Source: a bacterium D16-76 (lineage in GTDB: Bacteria > Bacillota > Clostridia > Oscillospirales > Acutalibacteraceae). From it: a stretch of DNA of 36,192 nucleotides. Location: assembly GCA_009917445.1 (NCBI GenBank), contig QZEE01000029.1, positions 1 through 36,192 on the forward strand, read 5' to 3'. Below the pieces are notes generated by a model. The model worked only from the letters and a program-made list of their open reading frames with translations. It made no database searches and was not told the origin of the DNA. The position numbers were made by a program, and so were the translations under genes. The stretch's first letter is position 1. Every line of letters starts with the position of its first letter. Of this stretch, positions 23,807 to 31,836 are shown in pieces.

Positions 23807-24644
23807 TGCCTTTTGGCTCTTTCTTCTGCCCAGCCTGCTGGGGGTGCTGCTGTTCTACGCCATCCCCTTCCTGTTCTCCCTGTACTACGCTTTGGTAGAC
23901 AACATGGGAGCCCAGAAATTCGTAGGCACGCAGAACTTTATCGACACCCTGACAAATTCCCTGTTCCAATCTGCGGCACGAAATACAATCGTTTTTATTA
24001 TACTTTCTGTCCCCTTGAGCATGGCCCTTTCCCTGTTTTTATCCCTGTGCCTGCAGGGCATGAAAAAGGGCCGCGCCCCTGCCACCATGCTGATGCTCTT
24101 GCCCCTGGTAGTGCCCTCGGGCACAATCGTGTACTTCTGGAAGGTGCTTTTTGACGCCAATGGGTTAGTCCAAAAATGCCTGCTGCAAATGGGCTTCCAG
24201 CACGAGGTAGTGGCCCAGAACGGCTGGGCCATGGGCGTCCTGGTGGTGGTCTTCCTGTGGAAGAACGTGAGCTACAACATCGTGCTGTTCTGGTCGGGAC
24301 TGAACTGGATCCCCAAGACTTATTATGAACAGATGGCCCTGGAGGGGGCGGGCAGGTGGAAACAATTCACCAACGTGACCTGGATCTATCTTTCGCCCAC
24401 TACCTTTGTTGTGCTGCTCATGAGCATCGTAAACTCCTTCAAGGTGTTCAAGGAGGTCTACATGCTCTACGGCGCATACCCCAGCCCGGACATCTATATG
24501 CTCCAGCATTACATGAATAACCAGTTTTTGTCACTAAATATGCAAAAATTATCCAGCGCGGCGTACATCTTATTCTTGGTGATTGGGATTGTACTCCTAA
24601 TTGTATTCTATGCACAAAAACGCGTCACGGACGCCTACCAGTAA
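23790..24644 (+). CDS. CUT1-type ABC permease (MalF-like)
   Basis: 284 residues from ATG 23790, chosen because the protein then begins RKKNSAFWLFLLPSLLGVLLFY, a normal first helix, and AGAGGGGG lies upstream; the longer frame from 23742 reads into the exporter gene. Six hydrophobic segments are visible. The EAA-type loop that touches the ATPase is present (YEQMALEGAGRWKQFTNVTWIYLSPT). These subunits import sugars or related solutes captured by a lipoprotein, here the products of 17127 and 27815. It is followed after 12 bases by the second permease. Confidence 0.87.
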   Translation: MRKKNSAFWLFLLPSLLGVLLFYAIPFLFSLYYALVDNMGAQKFVGTQNFIDTLTNSLFQSAARNTIVFIILSVPLSMALSLFLSLCLQGMKKGRAPATMLMLLPLVVPSGTIVYFWKVLFDANGLVQKCLLQMGFQHEVVAQNGWAMGVLVVVFLWKNVSYNIVLFWSGLNWIPKTYYEQMALEGAGRWKQFTNVTWIYLSPTTFVVLLMSIVNSFKVFKEVYMLYGAYPSPDIYMLQHYMNNQFLSLNMQKLSSAAYILFLVIGIVLLIVFYAQKRVTDAYQ

Positions 24645-24656
24645 GGAGGGGGTTTT

Positions 24657-25529
24657 GTGAAAAGCAGACATATCCCCTCCATGATCTGCATCATGGTCTC
24701 GGCGGCTGTGGCCGTGTTCCCTATCGTGTTCATCTTCGCTAATTCCTTCATGGGCGGCGGGGAAATCGTCAGCCGCTACTCGTCAGAAATCATGGAATCC
24801 AACGCCGGGGACTTCACCTCCCACGGCATCCATTTCGTGCAGTTTGGGCTGCTACCGGAAACATTTACGCTGGATCAATACAGGCAGCTCCTGCTGGAAA
24901 GCCCCGGCTATCTGCGCATGTTCTGGAACTCGGTGCTGCTGGTGGTGCCGGTGCTCATCGGCCAGTGCGTCATCGCGCCGCTGGCGGCCTACGCCTTCGA
25001 GAACATCAAGTGGAAATATAAAGAAGCTATCTTTTTTATGTACATCATCGTCATGCTCATGCCCACGCAGATTTTGCTGGTGCCAAACTTCATCGTGGCG
25101 GGCTGGCTCAACATCCGCGAAAGCTATCTGGCCATCATCCTGCCGGCGCTGTTCCACCCGCTGGGAGTGTTCCTCATCCGGCAGCAGCTGAAAAACTTCC
25201 CGAAAGAGTGCCTGGAGGCCGCTGTCCTGGACGGGGCCGGGCCCTGGCGCACCTACTGGTACATCGTGCGGCCCAACTTGAAATCAGTGGTGGCGGCGCT
25301 GGTGGTGCTGCTGTTTGCGGACAACTGGAACATCGTGGACCAGGCGGTTGTTTTTATCAAAAACACCTTCGATAATCCCCTGTCCGTGTACCTGGGCAAC
25401 GTGGTGACAGGCGACCCGGGCATGTTCTTCGCCGTGTCGGTGTTCTACCTGATACCGGCGCTGCTGGTGTTCCTTTTGGGGCAGGACTATCTCACGGAGG
25501 GCATCGCGCTGTCCAGCGTGAAATCTTAA
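24657..25529 (+). CDS. CUT1-type ABC permease (MalG-like)
   Basis: 290 residues from a GTG start with a strong AAGGAGGGGG site 4 bases before it. Six transmembrane segments and the EAA loop (CLEAAVLDGAGPWRTYWYIVRPNLKS) are present. An unusually long first extracellular loop lies between helices 1 and 2 (about residues 30-75). Together with the MalF-like permease it should form the channel heterodimer of the shared importer. Confidence 0.87.
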   Translation: MKSRHIPSMICIMVSAAVAVFPIVFIFANSFMGGGEIVSRYSSEIMESNAGDFTSHGIHFVQFGLLPETFTLDQYRQLLLESPGYLRMFWNSVLLVVPVLIGQCVIAPLAAYAFENIKWKYKEAIFFMYIIVMLMPTQILLVPNFIVAGWLNIRESYLAIILPALFHPLGVFLIRQQLKNFPKECLEAAVLDGAGPWRTYWYIVRPNLKSVVAALVVLLFADNWNIVDQAVVFIKNTFDNPLSVYLGNVVTGDPGMFFAVSVFYLIPALLVFLLGQDYLTEGIALSSVKS

Positions 25530-25541
25530 AGGAGGGGCTTC

Positions 25542-25964
25542 ATGGTAAGGAAGGGCAGGCACCATGCGGTGCAGGTGGAACGGGAGCCGTCCATGAAAAC
25601 CTCCCGGGTCGTATATCTGTGTATTACGGCGATATATTTTCTTGTGGTGGTAGGGGCCACGGTTTACAGCCTCACCGCTTACCAGGAGCAGCTTCCCCAG
25701 GTGGAGCTGATAAATCCGGAGGGTGGGCTGCTGCCCCCGGAATGCCTTTCAGAGGGGCCGGATGGGAAAATACTGAACACGGTGGAGCGCCAGGACGGCC
25801 CCTGGGGCAAACGGTATGTTATCAAGCAAATGACGGTTTATTCATATCAGGAGCGGCCAGATGGAGAGCTCTTTGTCTATGAGGCTCTAAGCAACGAAAA
25901 CCCAGTGGTACGCAGTACTACAGCAGATTTCTTGTGGGATGGCATGGAAGTCCGGATTTTGTGA
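25542..25964 (+). CDS. Single-pass membrane protein of unknown function in the importer operon
   Basis: 140 residues with AAAGGAGGGG upstream of the ATG. A short basic cytoplasmic start is followed by one transmembrane helix (VVYLCITAIYFLVVVGATVYSL, about 22-44) and about 95 external residues ending in an RSTTADFLWDGMEVRIL pattern, faintly reminiscent of the last strand of membrane-fusion proteins. I do not recognise the family. It lies between the second permease and the ATPase gene and is transcribed with them, so an accessory role at the importer or exporter is the best guess. ATPase start 25978 follows 13 bases later. Confidence 0.7.
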   Translation: MVRKGRHHAVQVEREPSMKTSRVVYLCITAIYFLVVVGATVYSLTAYQEQLPQVELINPEGGLLPPECLSEGPDGKILNTVERQDGPWGKRYVIKQMTVYSYQERPDGELFVYEALSNENPVVRSTTADFLWDGMEVRIL

Positions 25965-25977
25965 GAAGGAGAAAGAT

Positions 25978-27147
25978 ATGGCAGGTTTGCAGCTAAAAAA
26001 TATGAAGAAGATTTATCCGCACAGTGCCAATACTCGCAAAGGGACAGAGAAGAAGACAAACCTTCAGATCACCGATGAGGGTGTTGTGGCGGTGCAGGAG
26101 TTCAATCTTGATATTGCCGACAAGGAGTTTATCGTGCTGGTAGGCCCATCGGGCTGCGGCAAGACCACCACTCTGCGCATGGTGGCCGGGCTGGAAGAGA
26201 TCACCGCAGGAGAATTGTATATCGACGGCAAGCTCATGAACAACGTGGAGCCCAAAGACCGGGACATCTCCATGGTGTTCCAGAGCTACGCCTTGTACCC
26301 GCACCTGAAGGTCTGGGAAAACATCGGCTTCCCCCTAAAGCTGCGGAAAATGGACAAGAAAAGCATCCAGAAGCGGGTAAAGGAGGTGGCGCGGATACTG
26401 GGCCTGACGGAATATCTGGACCGCAAGCCCAAGGAGCTTTCCGGCGGGCAGAAGCAGCGGGTGGCTATCGGCCGGGCCATTGTGCGGGAGCCAAAGGTAC
26501 TCTTGATGGACGAACCTCTTTCGAACCTGGACGCGAAGCTGCGCAACCACATGCGCACGGAGATTATAAAACTTAGACAAAAAATTAATACGACTTTTAT
26601 CTATGTTACCCACGATCAGACGGAGGCCATGACCCTGGGCGACCGCATCGTCATTATGAAGGACGGGTTCATCCAGCAGATCGGTACGCCCCAGGCGGTC
26701 TTCGACCACCCGGCGAATCTGTTTGTGGCGGGGTTCATTGGTACGCCGCAGATGAACTTTTTCGACGGCGAATTGCTCCACGACGAGGGCGGCTACCGCA
26801 TCACAGTGGAGGGCCAGCCCATGGCGCTGCCCCTGGAGAAGCAGAACCGCCTGGCGGCCGGGAGCGTGCAGCCCCAGAAGATCACCGTGGGCGTGCGGCC
26901 TGACTACTTGTACCCCGCCGAGGACGGGAAAGGGCTTGCCGCCAAAGTGGACGTGACGGAAATGATGGGCAGCGAGGTGCATGTACACTGCTCGGTGGGC
27001 GGGAAGGAAGCTGTGCTCATTGTGCCTACTGTGAATAAGGATGGCCGGCACTTCCAGCCGCCTGGGGTGAGGGAACAAATCTCCATTGGGTTTAGCGCCC
27101 AGCTGTGCCATTTATTTGGTGAGGATGAGCGGAACTTAGTGGAGTAA
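25978..27147 (+). CDS. MalK/MsmK/UgpC-type ABC ATPase
   Basis: 389 residues from ATG 25978 (AGAAGGAGAAAG upstream); the longer frame from 25939 overlaps the preceding gene. Motifs are GPSGCGKTT (Walker A, about 56), FQSYALYPHLKV (Q-loop), LSGGQKQR (signature, about 154), LLMDEPLSNLDAKLR (Walker B and D-loop) and VTHDQTEAM (H-loop). It has the C-terminal regulatory OB-fold extension of MalK-like proteins (GVRPDYLYPAEDGKG). An insertion of about 25 residues (HSANTRKGTEKKTNLQITDE) between the first strand and GVVAVQEF is not usual for the family. It energises the two CUT1 permeases. This is the last gene of the transport block. Confidence 0.9.
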   Translation: MAGLQLKNMKKIYPHSANTRKGTEKKTNLQITDEGVVAVQEFNLDIADKEFIVLVGPSGCGKTTTLRMVAGLEEITAGELYIDGKLMNNVEPKDRDISMVFQSYALYPHLKVWENIGFPLKLRKMDKKSIQKRVKEVARILGLTEYLDRKPKELSGGQKQRVAIGRAIVREPKVLLMDEPLSNLDAKLRNHMRTEIIKLRQKINTTFIYVTHDQTEAMTLGDRIVIMKDGFIQQIGTPQAVFDHPANLFVAGFIGTPQMNFFDGELLHDEGGYRITVEGQPMALPLEKQNRLAAGSVQPQKITVGVRPDYLYPAEDGKGLAAKVDVTEMMGSEVHVHCSVGGKEAVLIVPTVNKDGRHFQPPGVREQISIGFSAQLCHLFGEDERNLVE

Positions 27148-27541
27148 ACACACGTTGCTCATCCTGATGGAAATAGACCAGTCCATAGATTCCCTTAATT
27201 TCAAAACAATTCACATATGGTGTCAACACAAGCATCCACTGTAGTGCTTGTGAGGACATATAGGCCGAACCAACTCTTATTCAGCGGCCACACACCCATT
27301 CCAACCTTTTATCTGGATTTGCCGCCCAGATGGTTCTTTGTGATGGGGCAAAGAAACAGCTTTCTGCTGTTCTCCGAAGAATTCCAGAACTTTGTATACA
27401 CAGTACTTTCTTTAACTCTTTTGTGCTCCTTAAATGATTTTGCAAAAAAGGAAAGGAATAATTGTATATACAGTTTTAGGCACGACATAGGGGGCTGCTG
27501 ATGCAGTCGCTCTAAATATCTAACGTAGGAGGCCGAATTAT
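27148..27541 (+). promoter_or_regulatory. 394-base control region before precursor 2
   Basis: No credible gene. It holds two near-identical 15-base elements 70 bases apart, TTTGTATACACAGTA (27391-27405) and ATTGTATATACAGTT (27461-27475), each with a TGTA..TACA dyad. A weak promoter candidate overlaps the second: TTGCAA (27440-27445), 17 bases, TGTATA (27463-27468). A TAGGAGG ribosome binding site (27526-27532) ends the region. Module B therefore probably has its own regulated promoter. Confidence 0.45.
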
Positions 27542-27745
27542 ATGGCTAAGAAGAAGTTAGGTAAATCCCAGCGCGAAGGTATGCTCAATACGTTCATTGA
27601 GGCCCGGTGCGCCTGCGGTTCTTGCAGGTGTACAGTCTGCGGCGGATGCAGCCACTCGAATGATGGCGAAATGCGGATGAACGGGCAAACGAGCAACTCT
27701 TATAGTATCCTCACGGGATACTTCAACACACTGGGCGCCATGTAA
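27542..27745 (+). CDS. Cys-rich RiPP precursor peptide 2
   Basis: 67 residues with TAGGAGG 9 bases upstream. The basic leader MAKKKLGKSQREG continues through MLNTFIEAR and is followed by the six-Cys block CACGSCRCTVCGGC. A Ser/Asn/Gly/Met-rich tail ends in YFNTLGAM. The leader shares KK..L..SQR[KE]G with precursor 1, while the Cys spacing differs (CxCxxCxCxxCxxC against CxCxCxxxCxCxC). KLGK near the start and the Cys block fit my memory of CLI_3235-type precursors (TIGR04065). Likely substrate of the maturase at 29329; the solute-binding gene lies between them. Confidence 0.82.
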   Translation: MAKKKLGKSQREGMLNTFIEARCACGSCRCTVCGGCSHSNDGEMRMNGQTSNSYSILTGYFNTLGAM

Positions 27746-27760
27746 ATATTCAATAGGAGA

Positions 27761-27800
27761 GGCTGGGTGGAGCAACAATCAGCCCAGCCATTCTTTTATT
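27761..27800 (+). terminator. Hairpin after precursor 2
   Basis: GGCTGGG (27761-27767) pairs with CCCAGCC (27783-27789), extended by a G-U pair, and is followed by ATTCTTTTATT. A leaky terminator or attenuator that would let the precursor be made in excess of the lipoprotein and maturase downstream; it occupies the same position as the hairpin at 19230 in module A. Confidence 0.6.
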
Positions 27801-27814
27801 ATCGGAGGAAAAAT

Positions 27815-29278
27815 ATGAGGCGGAATAGATGCAAATTTCGAATCGGTTGTCTGTTGATGGCTATGTTCTTTTGTGTAAGCCTTTCTGCTTGTCAAAACGA
27901 CCAAGATGACAAATTCGATGCCATCGTAAGCGCTCAAAAGGCAGCTAACGAGCAGGCCCAGTCATTCCCAAGCACAGCGCAAAAATCGGAAGAAACACCT
28001 TCCCAGGCACCCGAGGCAGAAAAAAAGCAGCTCAGCGGCGAGCTGCGGATATCCCTGCCCATGCGGGATGCAGGACTTGTGCAGCGGTCGAAAGAATTTA
28101 AAGAGCTGTATCCCGATGTGAAAATCACCTTCGATTGTATCGTGGACGACATCAGTGCTGGTATCCCTGGCGATTATACGACGCGGTATATCCAGAAAAC
28201 GGTGACCGAGTTGTCTGGAGGCGATGCCGCGGACATCGTTGACCTAGGGTTTGTATCTTTCTATAAATATGGGGCCACTGGGCTTTTCGAGGATTTGAAT
28301 GTGTTGATGGCGGAAGACCCGGCGTTTGACCGGGAAGACCTGTACACGAACATTCTGGATGCTTTGGAGGACAAGGAGGGGAAACTGTACGCCCTGCCGG
28401 CTACTTTCCGATTTAATGTGATGATCTTAAATGATTACATTATGTATGAGCTGGATATGGATGTGGAAGAAGCCTTCAAAGAGGGGGCCGATTACCGGGA
28501 CTTAATCGACCTGTACTGGCAAGCGGTAGACGCTGGTGCAATCAGGCCCGGTGATAAAGCGGGAGGATGTTTTTTTGCGGCCGGGCAAAACAAAAACTTC
28601 TTTGAGGGGTATGTTTTCCCCCGGTTCTTAGACGAGAAGGCCGGGGAAGCCCATTTTGAAACCCCGGAATTTATAGAATACTTAAAAATGACAGATGGGC
28701 TGCCTTTTGAAAAAACTGTTGCGCAAGGGGGAACCTATCCATACGATTGGCCGAATTTTGGGACAGACGATTACTTTTGCCAGCAGCTTCCGGCTATGCC
28801 CACGCATTTGGGGAATATTGAACACAATTCGCTGGCTGGCAGTACGGGGGCCATTTTTTATAAGGGGCGCGATGGGGATATCCCCTTTACGGCGGCCAGT
28901 TTGCTGGCTATACCGAAAGGCGCGGATAAGGAGCTGGCTTGGGAGTTCCTGAAGTTTGTGATAGAGGAAAAGGAATTTCCGGAGGATCTGGATATCTATA
29001 ACCCAAATATCATGCTACAGTATTTTGGCCCCTATAATTACGCGGTGCCCATCAACCGCAACAATTATCAAAAGCTTTATGGGGCGGCTTTTTCCCCCAA
29101 CCTGGCTGAAAAATTTGATGCGTACCAGCAGACATTGAACCGGCGCGTGGGCAACAGCACAGAGCTAATGGAAAACCTGCAGGATATTCTTATCAGCTAC
29201 TATGACAACCACATAATCAGTGCCGAGGAGTGCGCCAAACAGCTGCAGGAACGGGCGTGGATATATCTGAACGAATAA
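27815..29278 (+). CDS. Solute-binding lipoprotein 2 of the CUT1-type importer
   Basis: 487 residues from ATG 27815 (GGAGG 6 bases upstream); the longer frame from 27767 runs through the hairpin. Signal peptide with lipobox LSAC, then a Gln/Ser/Glu-rich linker. The mature domain has EFKELYPDVKITFDC, GGDAADIVDLGF, EGKLYALPATFRFNV and KELAWEFLKFVIEE, the family-1 solute-binding pattern. It is a diverged paralogue of lipoprotein 1 with the same C-terminal helix (SAEECAKQLQERAWIYLNE). Two lipoproteins of different sequence but one set of permeases imply two ligands entering one channel. It lies between precursor 2 and its maturase, tying the importer genetically to the peptide system. Confidence 0.85.
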   Translation: MRRNRCKFRIGCLLMAMFFCVSLSACQNDQDDKFDAIVSAQKAANEQAQSFPSTAQKSEETPSQAPEAEKKQLSGELRISLPMRDAGLVQRSKEFKELYPDVKITFDCIVDDISAGIPGDYTTRYIQKTVTELSGGDAADIVDLGFVSFYKYGATGLFEDLNVLMAEDPAFDREDLYTNILDALEDKEGKLYALPATFRFNVMILNDYIMYELDMDVEEAFKEGADYRDLIDLYWQAVDAGAIRPGDKAGGCFFAAGQNKNFFEGYVFPRFLDEKAGEAHFETPEFIEYLKMTDGLPFEKTVAQGGTYPYDWPNFGTDDYFCQQLPAMPTHLGNIEHNSLAGSTGAIFYKGRDGDIPFTAASLLAIPKGADKELAWEFLKFVIEEKEFPEDLDIYNPNIMLQYFGPYNYAVPINRNNYQKLYGAAFSPNLAEKFDAYQQTLNRRVGNSTELMENLQDILISYYDNHIISAEECAKQLQERAWIYLNE

Positions 29279-29328
29279 AGAGAAGCCGTTGCACGCTTGT
29301 TTGATTTATAGACAAAGGAGATGAAACC

Positions 29329-30732
29329 ATGTCGTATATTGTTTTTGACACGCCTGGGCCGCATGCATTCGTGTATGACCGGGAAACAAACCGGGTGATC
29401 TATATCTCGCACGCGGATGCAGAGAGTTTGCATCAGGCCCTGGAAACAGGGGAAACAAATCCCACGCTGCAGAAATATCAACAAAAAGGGATATGTTGTC
29501 CCAGCATTTTGAAGGACATAGAACACCCCACTGTCCCCATGATGGAAGAGATCGCCAGCAGCCAGTTAGAAGACCTTTTACTGCAAGTCACACAGAACTG
29601 CAACCTGCGCTGTGAATATTGTACATATTCAGGCAAGTATTATAACCGTACCCATTCCTCTAAGCATATGAGTTTTGAGGTTGCCAGCCGGTCTGTAGAT
29701 TTCTTTATGGAGCGGGCCAAGGATAAAAATTCAGTTGTCATTGGCTTCTATGGCGGAGAACCTCTATTGGAGTTTGAGCTTATAAAGAGGGTTGTAAGTT
29801 ATGTAGAGGAAAACTACGGTGAGAAAAAGGTTTCTTATGGAATGACCACAAACGGGACTCTTTTGACAGAAGATATCGTGCGCTTTTTGATAGAAAAGCA
29901 CTTCAATATCATCATTAGCCTTGACGGCCCAAAAGACCAGCACGACAAATACCGGCGCTTTGTTTCTGGGAAGGGCTCCTTTGACGTGGTGATGGAAAAC
30001 ATGCAGCGCATCCGAACCCGACATCCGGTGTTTTACCAAAATCTCCGCACAAATACAGTCGTTACACCGGATAAAGACATGGAGGCTTTAGAGGCTTTTT
30101 TGAACAAGGACGAACAACTGGAAGGGATGACCCCCGGTATTTCGATGCTTAATGACAGTGGGAATAAAGAAGAGTTTGCTTTTGGCCCAGAAAACCGCGT
30201 GGTTAACGAAAGAGAACGGGCAAAGCTGATGCTTTACTTATTAGACCAACTTGAAGAGGAACAGGTAGCTAAGACACATAGGCGCTACTTGGATGACTTG
30301 ATTTTCCTCTGCAAAACGAACCAGTCGATTGGAAAAATGACAGAGACAGCCCATCATGCAGGCCCGTGTACGGTAGGCGTCCGGAAAACATTTGTGGACG
30401 TACAAGGGAATATATATCCCTGCGAGAAAGTTGGCGAAGTTCCAGCCATGCGGCTTGGAAATGTCTTTGAAGGGTTTGATTTGGATCAGGTCAAGCGGCT
30501 GACCAATATAGGGGCGTTGACTGAGACGGAGTGCAAGGACTGCTGGGCACTGCACCATTGCACCATCTGCTTAAGCCGTTGTATAGAAAAAGATGTTATG
30601 TCCCGCAAGGCCAAGCTGCGCCATTGTGCGGAGAGTAAAGCAGAAGCACTTACAAAAATGCGAGATCTTTGCTTTTTACAGTTGGAAGGGTTGGATTTTG
30701 AAAAATTGAGAAGCCTTCAGATGGCTAAATGA
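29329..30732 (+). CDS. CcpM-like radical SAM peptide maturase 2
   Basis: 467 residues with AAAGGAGATG upstream. The radical SAM motif is C91-x3-C95-x2-C98 (CNLRCEYC), then YYNRTHSSKHMSFE, GFYGGEPLLEFELI and ISLDGPKDQHDKYR. The C-terminal auxiliary-cluster region has HHAGPC, NIYPCEKV, CKDCWALHHCTICLSRC and LRHC. Clearly paralogous to maturase 1 along its full length, including the first 25 residues that may bind the leader. DNA is more GC-rich than that of maturase 1, so the two are not a recent duplication. Expected to modify precursor 2 in the cytoplasm. Confidence 0.88.
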   Translation: MSYIVFDTPGPHAFVYDRETNRVIYISHADAESLHQALETGETNPTLQKYQQKGICCPSILKDIEHPTVPMMEEIASSQLEDLLLQVTQNCNLRCEYCTYSGKYYNRTHSSKHMSFEVASRSVDFFMERAKDKNSVVIGFYGGEPLLEFELIKRVVSYVEENYGEKKVSYGMTTNGTLLTEDIVRFLIEKHFNIIISLDGPKDQHDKYRRFVSGKGSFDVVMENMQRIRTRHPVFYQNLRTNTVVTPDKDMEALEAFLNKDEQLEGMTPGISMLNDSGNKEEFAFGPENRVVNERERAKLMLYLLDQLEEEQVAKTHRRYLDDLIFLCKTNQSIGKMTETAHHAGPCTVGVRKTFVDVQGNIYPCEKVGEVPAMRLGNVFEGFDLDQVKRLTNIGALTETECKDCWALHHCTICLSRCIEKDVMSRKAKLRHCAESKAEALTKMRDLCFLQLEGLDFEKLRSLQMAK

Positions 30733-30744
30733 TGGAGGATGGAT

Positions 30745-31824
30745 ATGAAACTGCTTGTTTACCCCATGAACAAATCCTTGGCACCTTTGGGACGATATGC
30801 AGACATGGTGACGGATTATGACCAGGTGATCCCAGTGGCCCCCAGGAGTTTCGGCTATGGAACCGGCGATATGGCCGTTGTAGATGGTGGAATGGAAAGC
30901 GGGGTTAATATCACATATGACTTGAAAGCCGCTTTGGAGGCATGTGATGCTGCTTTCTTAGATTACTGTCCTACTGCTAATTTGGATGGAAAACAATATA
31001 TGGATGTGATCCAAAGTTTGGTAAATACCGGAAGACGAGTATCGATTTCAGATGACTTACAGGATTTTCTGGTACGCCATGGCTACGAGACGATAAAAAA
31101 GCTGCCCATAGAAATCCTTGAATATAACAAAAACAACATAGTTTTAAACGAAGAAAAACGGCTGTTGGACTTATCAGTACCTTGCATTTTTGTGTTCGGT
31201 TCTGGTGATCTCACAAACAAATTTGACATACAACTGGGACTGCGCAAGGCTTTTCAAAAAGCAGGGTATACCGTCATGCAGCTTGGTACCAAAAAGTACA
31301 GTTCACTTTTTGGCTTCGACCCATTGCCTAAATTCATTTTGGAGTCAGGGGATTCCCAGCAAAAGGTTTTGGATTTTAACCACTATGTCTATGAAAAAGC
31401 CAAATCTGACAATGCAGATGTGGTTATCATCGGCATCCCAGGGGGCATTATGCCCAACAATCCTTATCAGTTTACAGAGTTTGGGGAACCGGCTTTTCTC
31501 ATAGGCAACGCGCTAAAGTCAGATATTTCCATCCTAAGCCTATACTGTGCCCCTTATCCCCAGGAAGTCTTGCAATATCTTCTTAACATATGTAAGTATC
31601 GTTTCGGTTCGCCCACCCACTATATAAGTCTGGCGTGCCAAGATATGATGGTTTCTCCCGAGACTTTGGAATTCCAAACGTTATCCATTCCAGTAAAACG
31701 TATAAATGACGACATTCTTCCCCAGGTCACTTGTCTGGGGGCCAAAGTATTTGCCGCAATGGACACGGAAGGTATGAACCATGTGGCAAAACAGATAATA
31801 GCTGAATTGAGTGAAAATATCTAG
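30745..31824 (+). CDS. TIGR04066-like peptide maturation protein 2
   Basis: 359 residues from ATG 30745, preferred over ATG 30739 because GGAGG (30734-30738) is correctly spaced only from the later codon. It begins MKLLVYPMNKSLAPL. PCIFVFGSGDLTNKFDIQLGLRKAF in pattern is a degenerate P-loop region, and NADVVIIGIPGGI a Walker B-like strand, as in paralogue 1. Role unknown; strictly clustered with the maturase and ACP-related genes in both modules. Confidence 0.78.
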   Translation: MKLLVYPMNKSLAPLGRYADMVTDYDQVIPVAPRSFGYGTGDMAVVDGGMESGVNITYDLKAALEACDAAFLDYCPTANLDGKQYMDVIQSLVNTGRRVSISDDLQDFLVRHGYETIKKLPIEILEYNKNNIVLNEEKRLLDLSVPCIFVFGSGDLTNKFDIQLGLRKAFQKAGYTVMQLGTKKYSSLFGFDPLPKFILESGDSQQKVLDFNHYVYEKAKSDNADVVIIGIPGGIMPNNPYQFTEFGEPAFLIGNALKSDISILSLYCAPYPQEVLQYLLNICKYRFGSPTHYISLACQDMMVSPETLEFQTLSIPVKRINDDILPQVTCLGAKVFAAMDTEGMNHVAKQIIAELSENI

Positions 31825-31836
31825 GGAGGGAAAAGG

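Noticed and set aside
27217-27501. 94-residue frame upstream of precursor 2
   Set aside because: No ribosome binding site, no recognisable domain, and it overlaps the likely promoter and repeat boxes.
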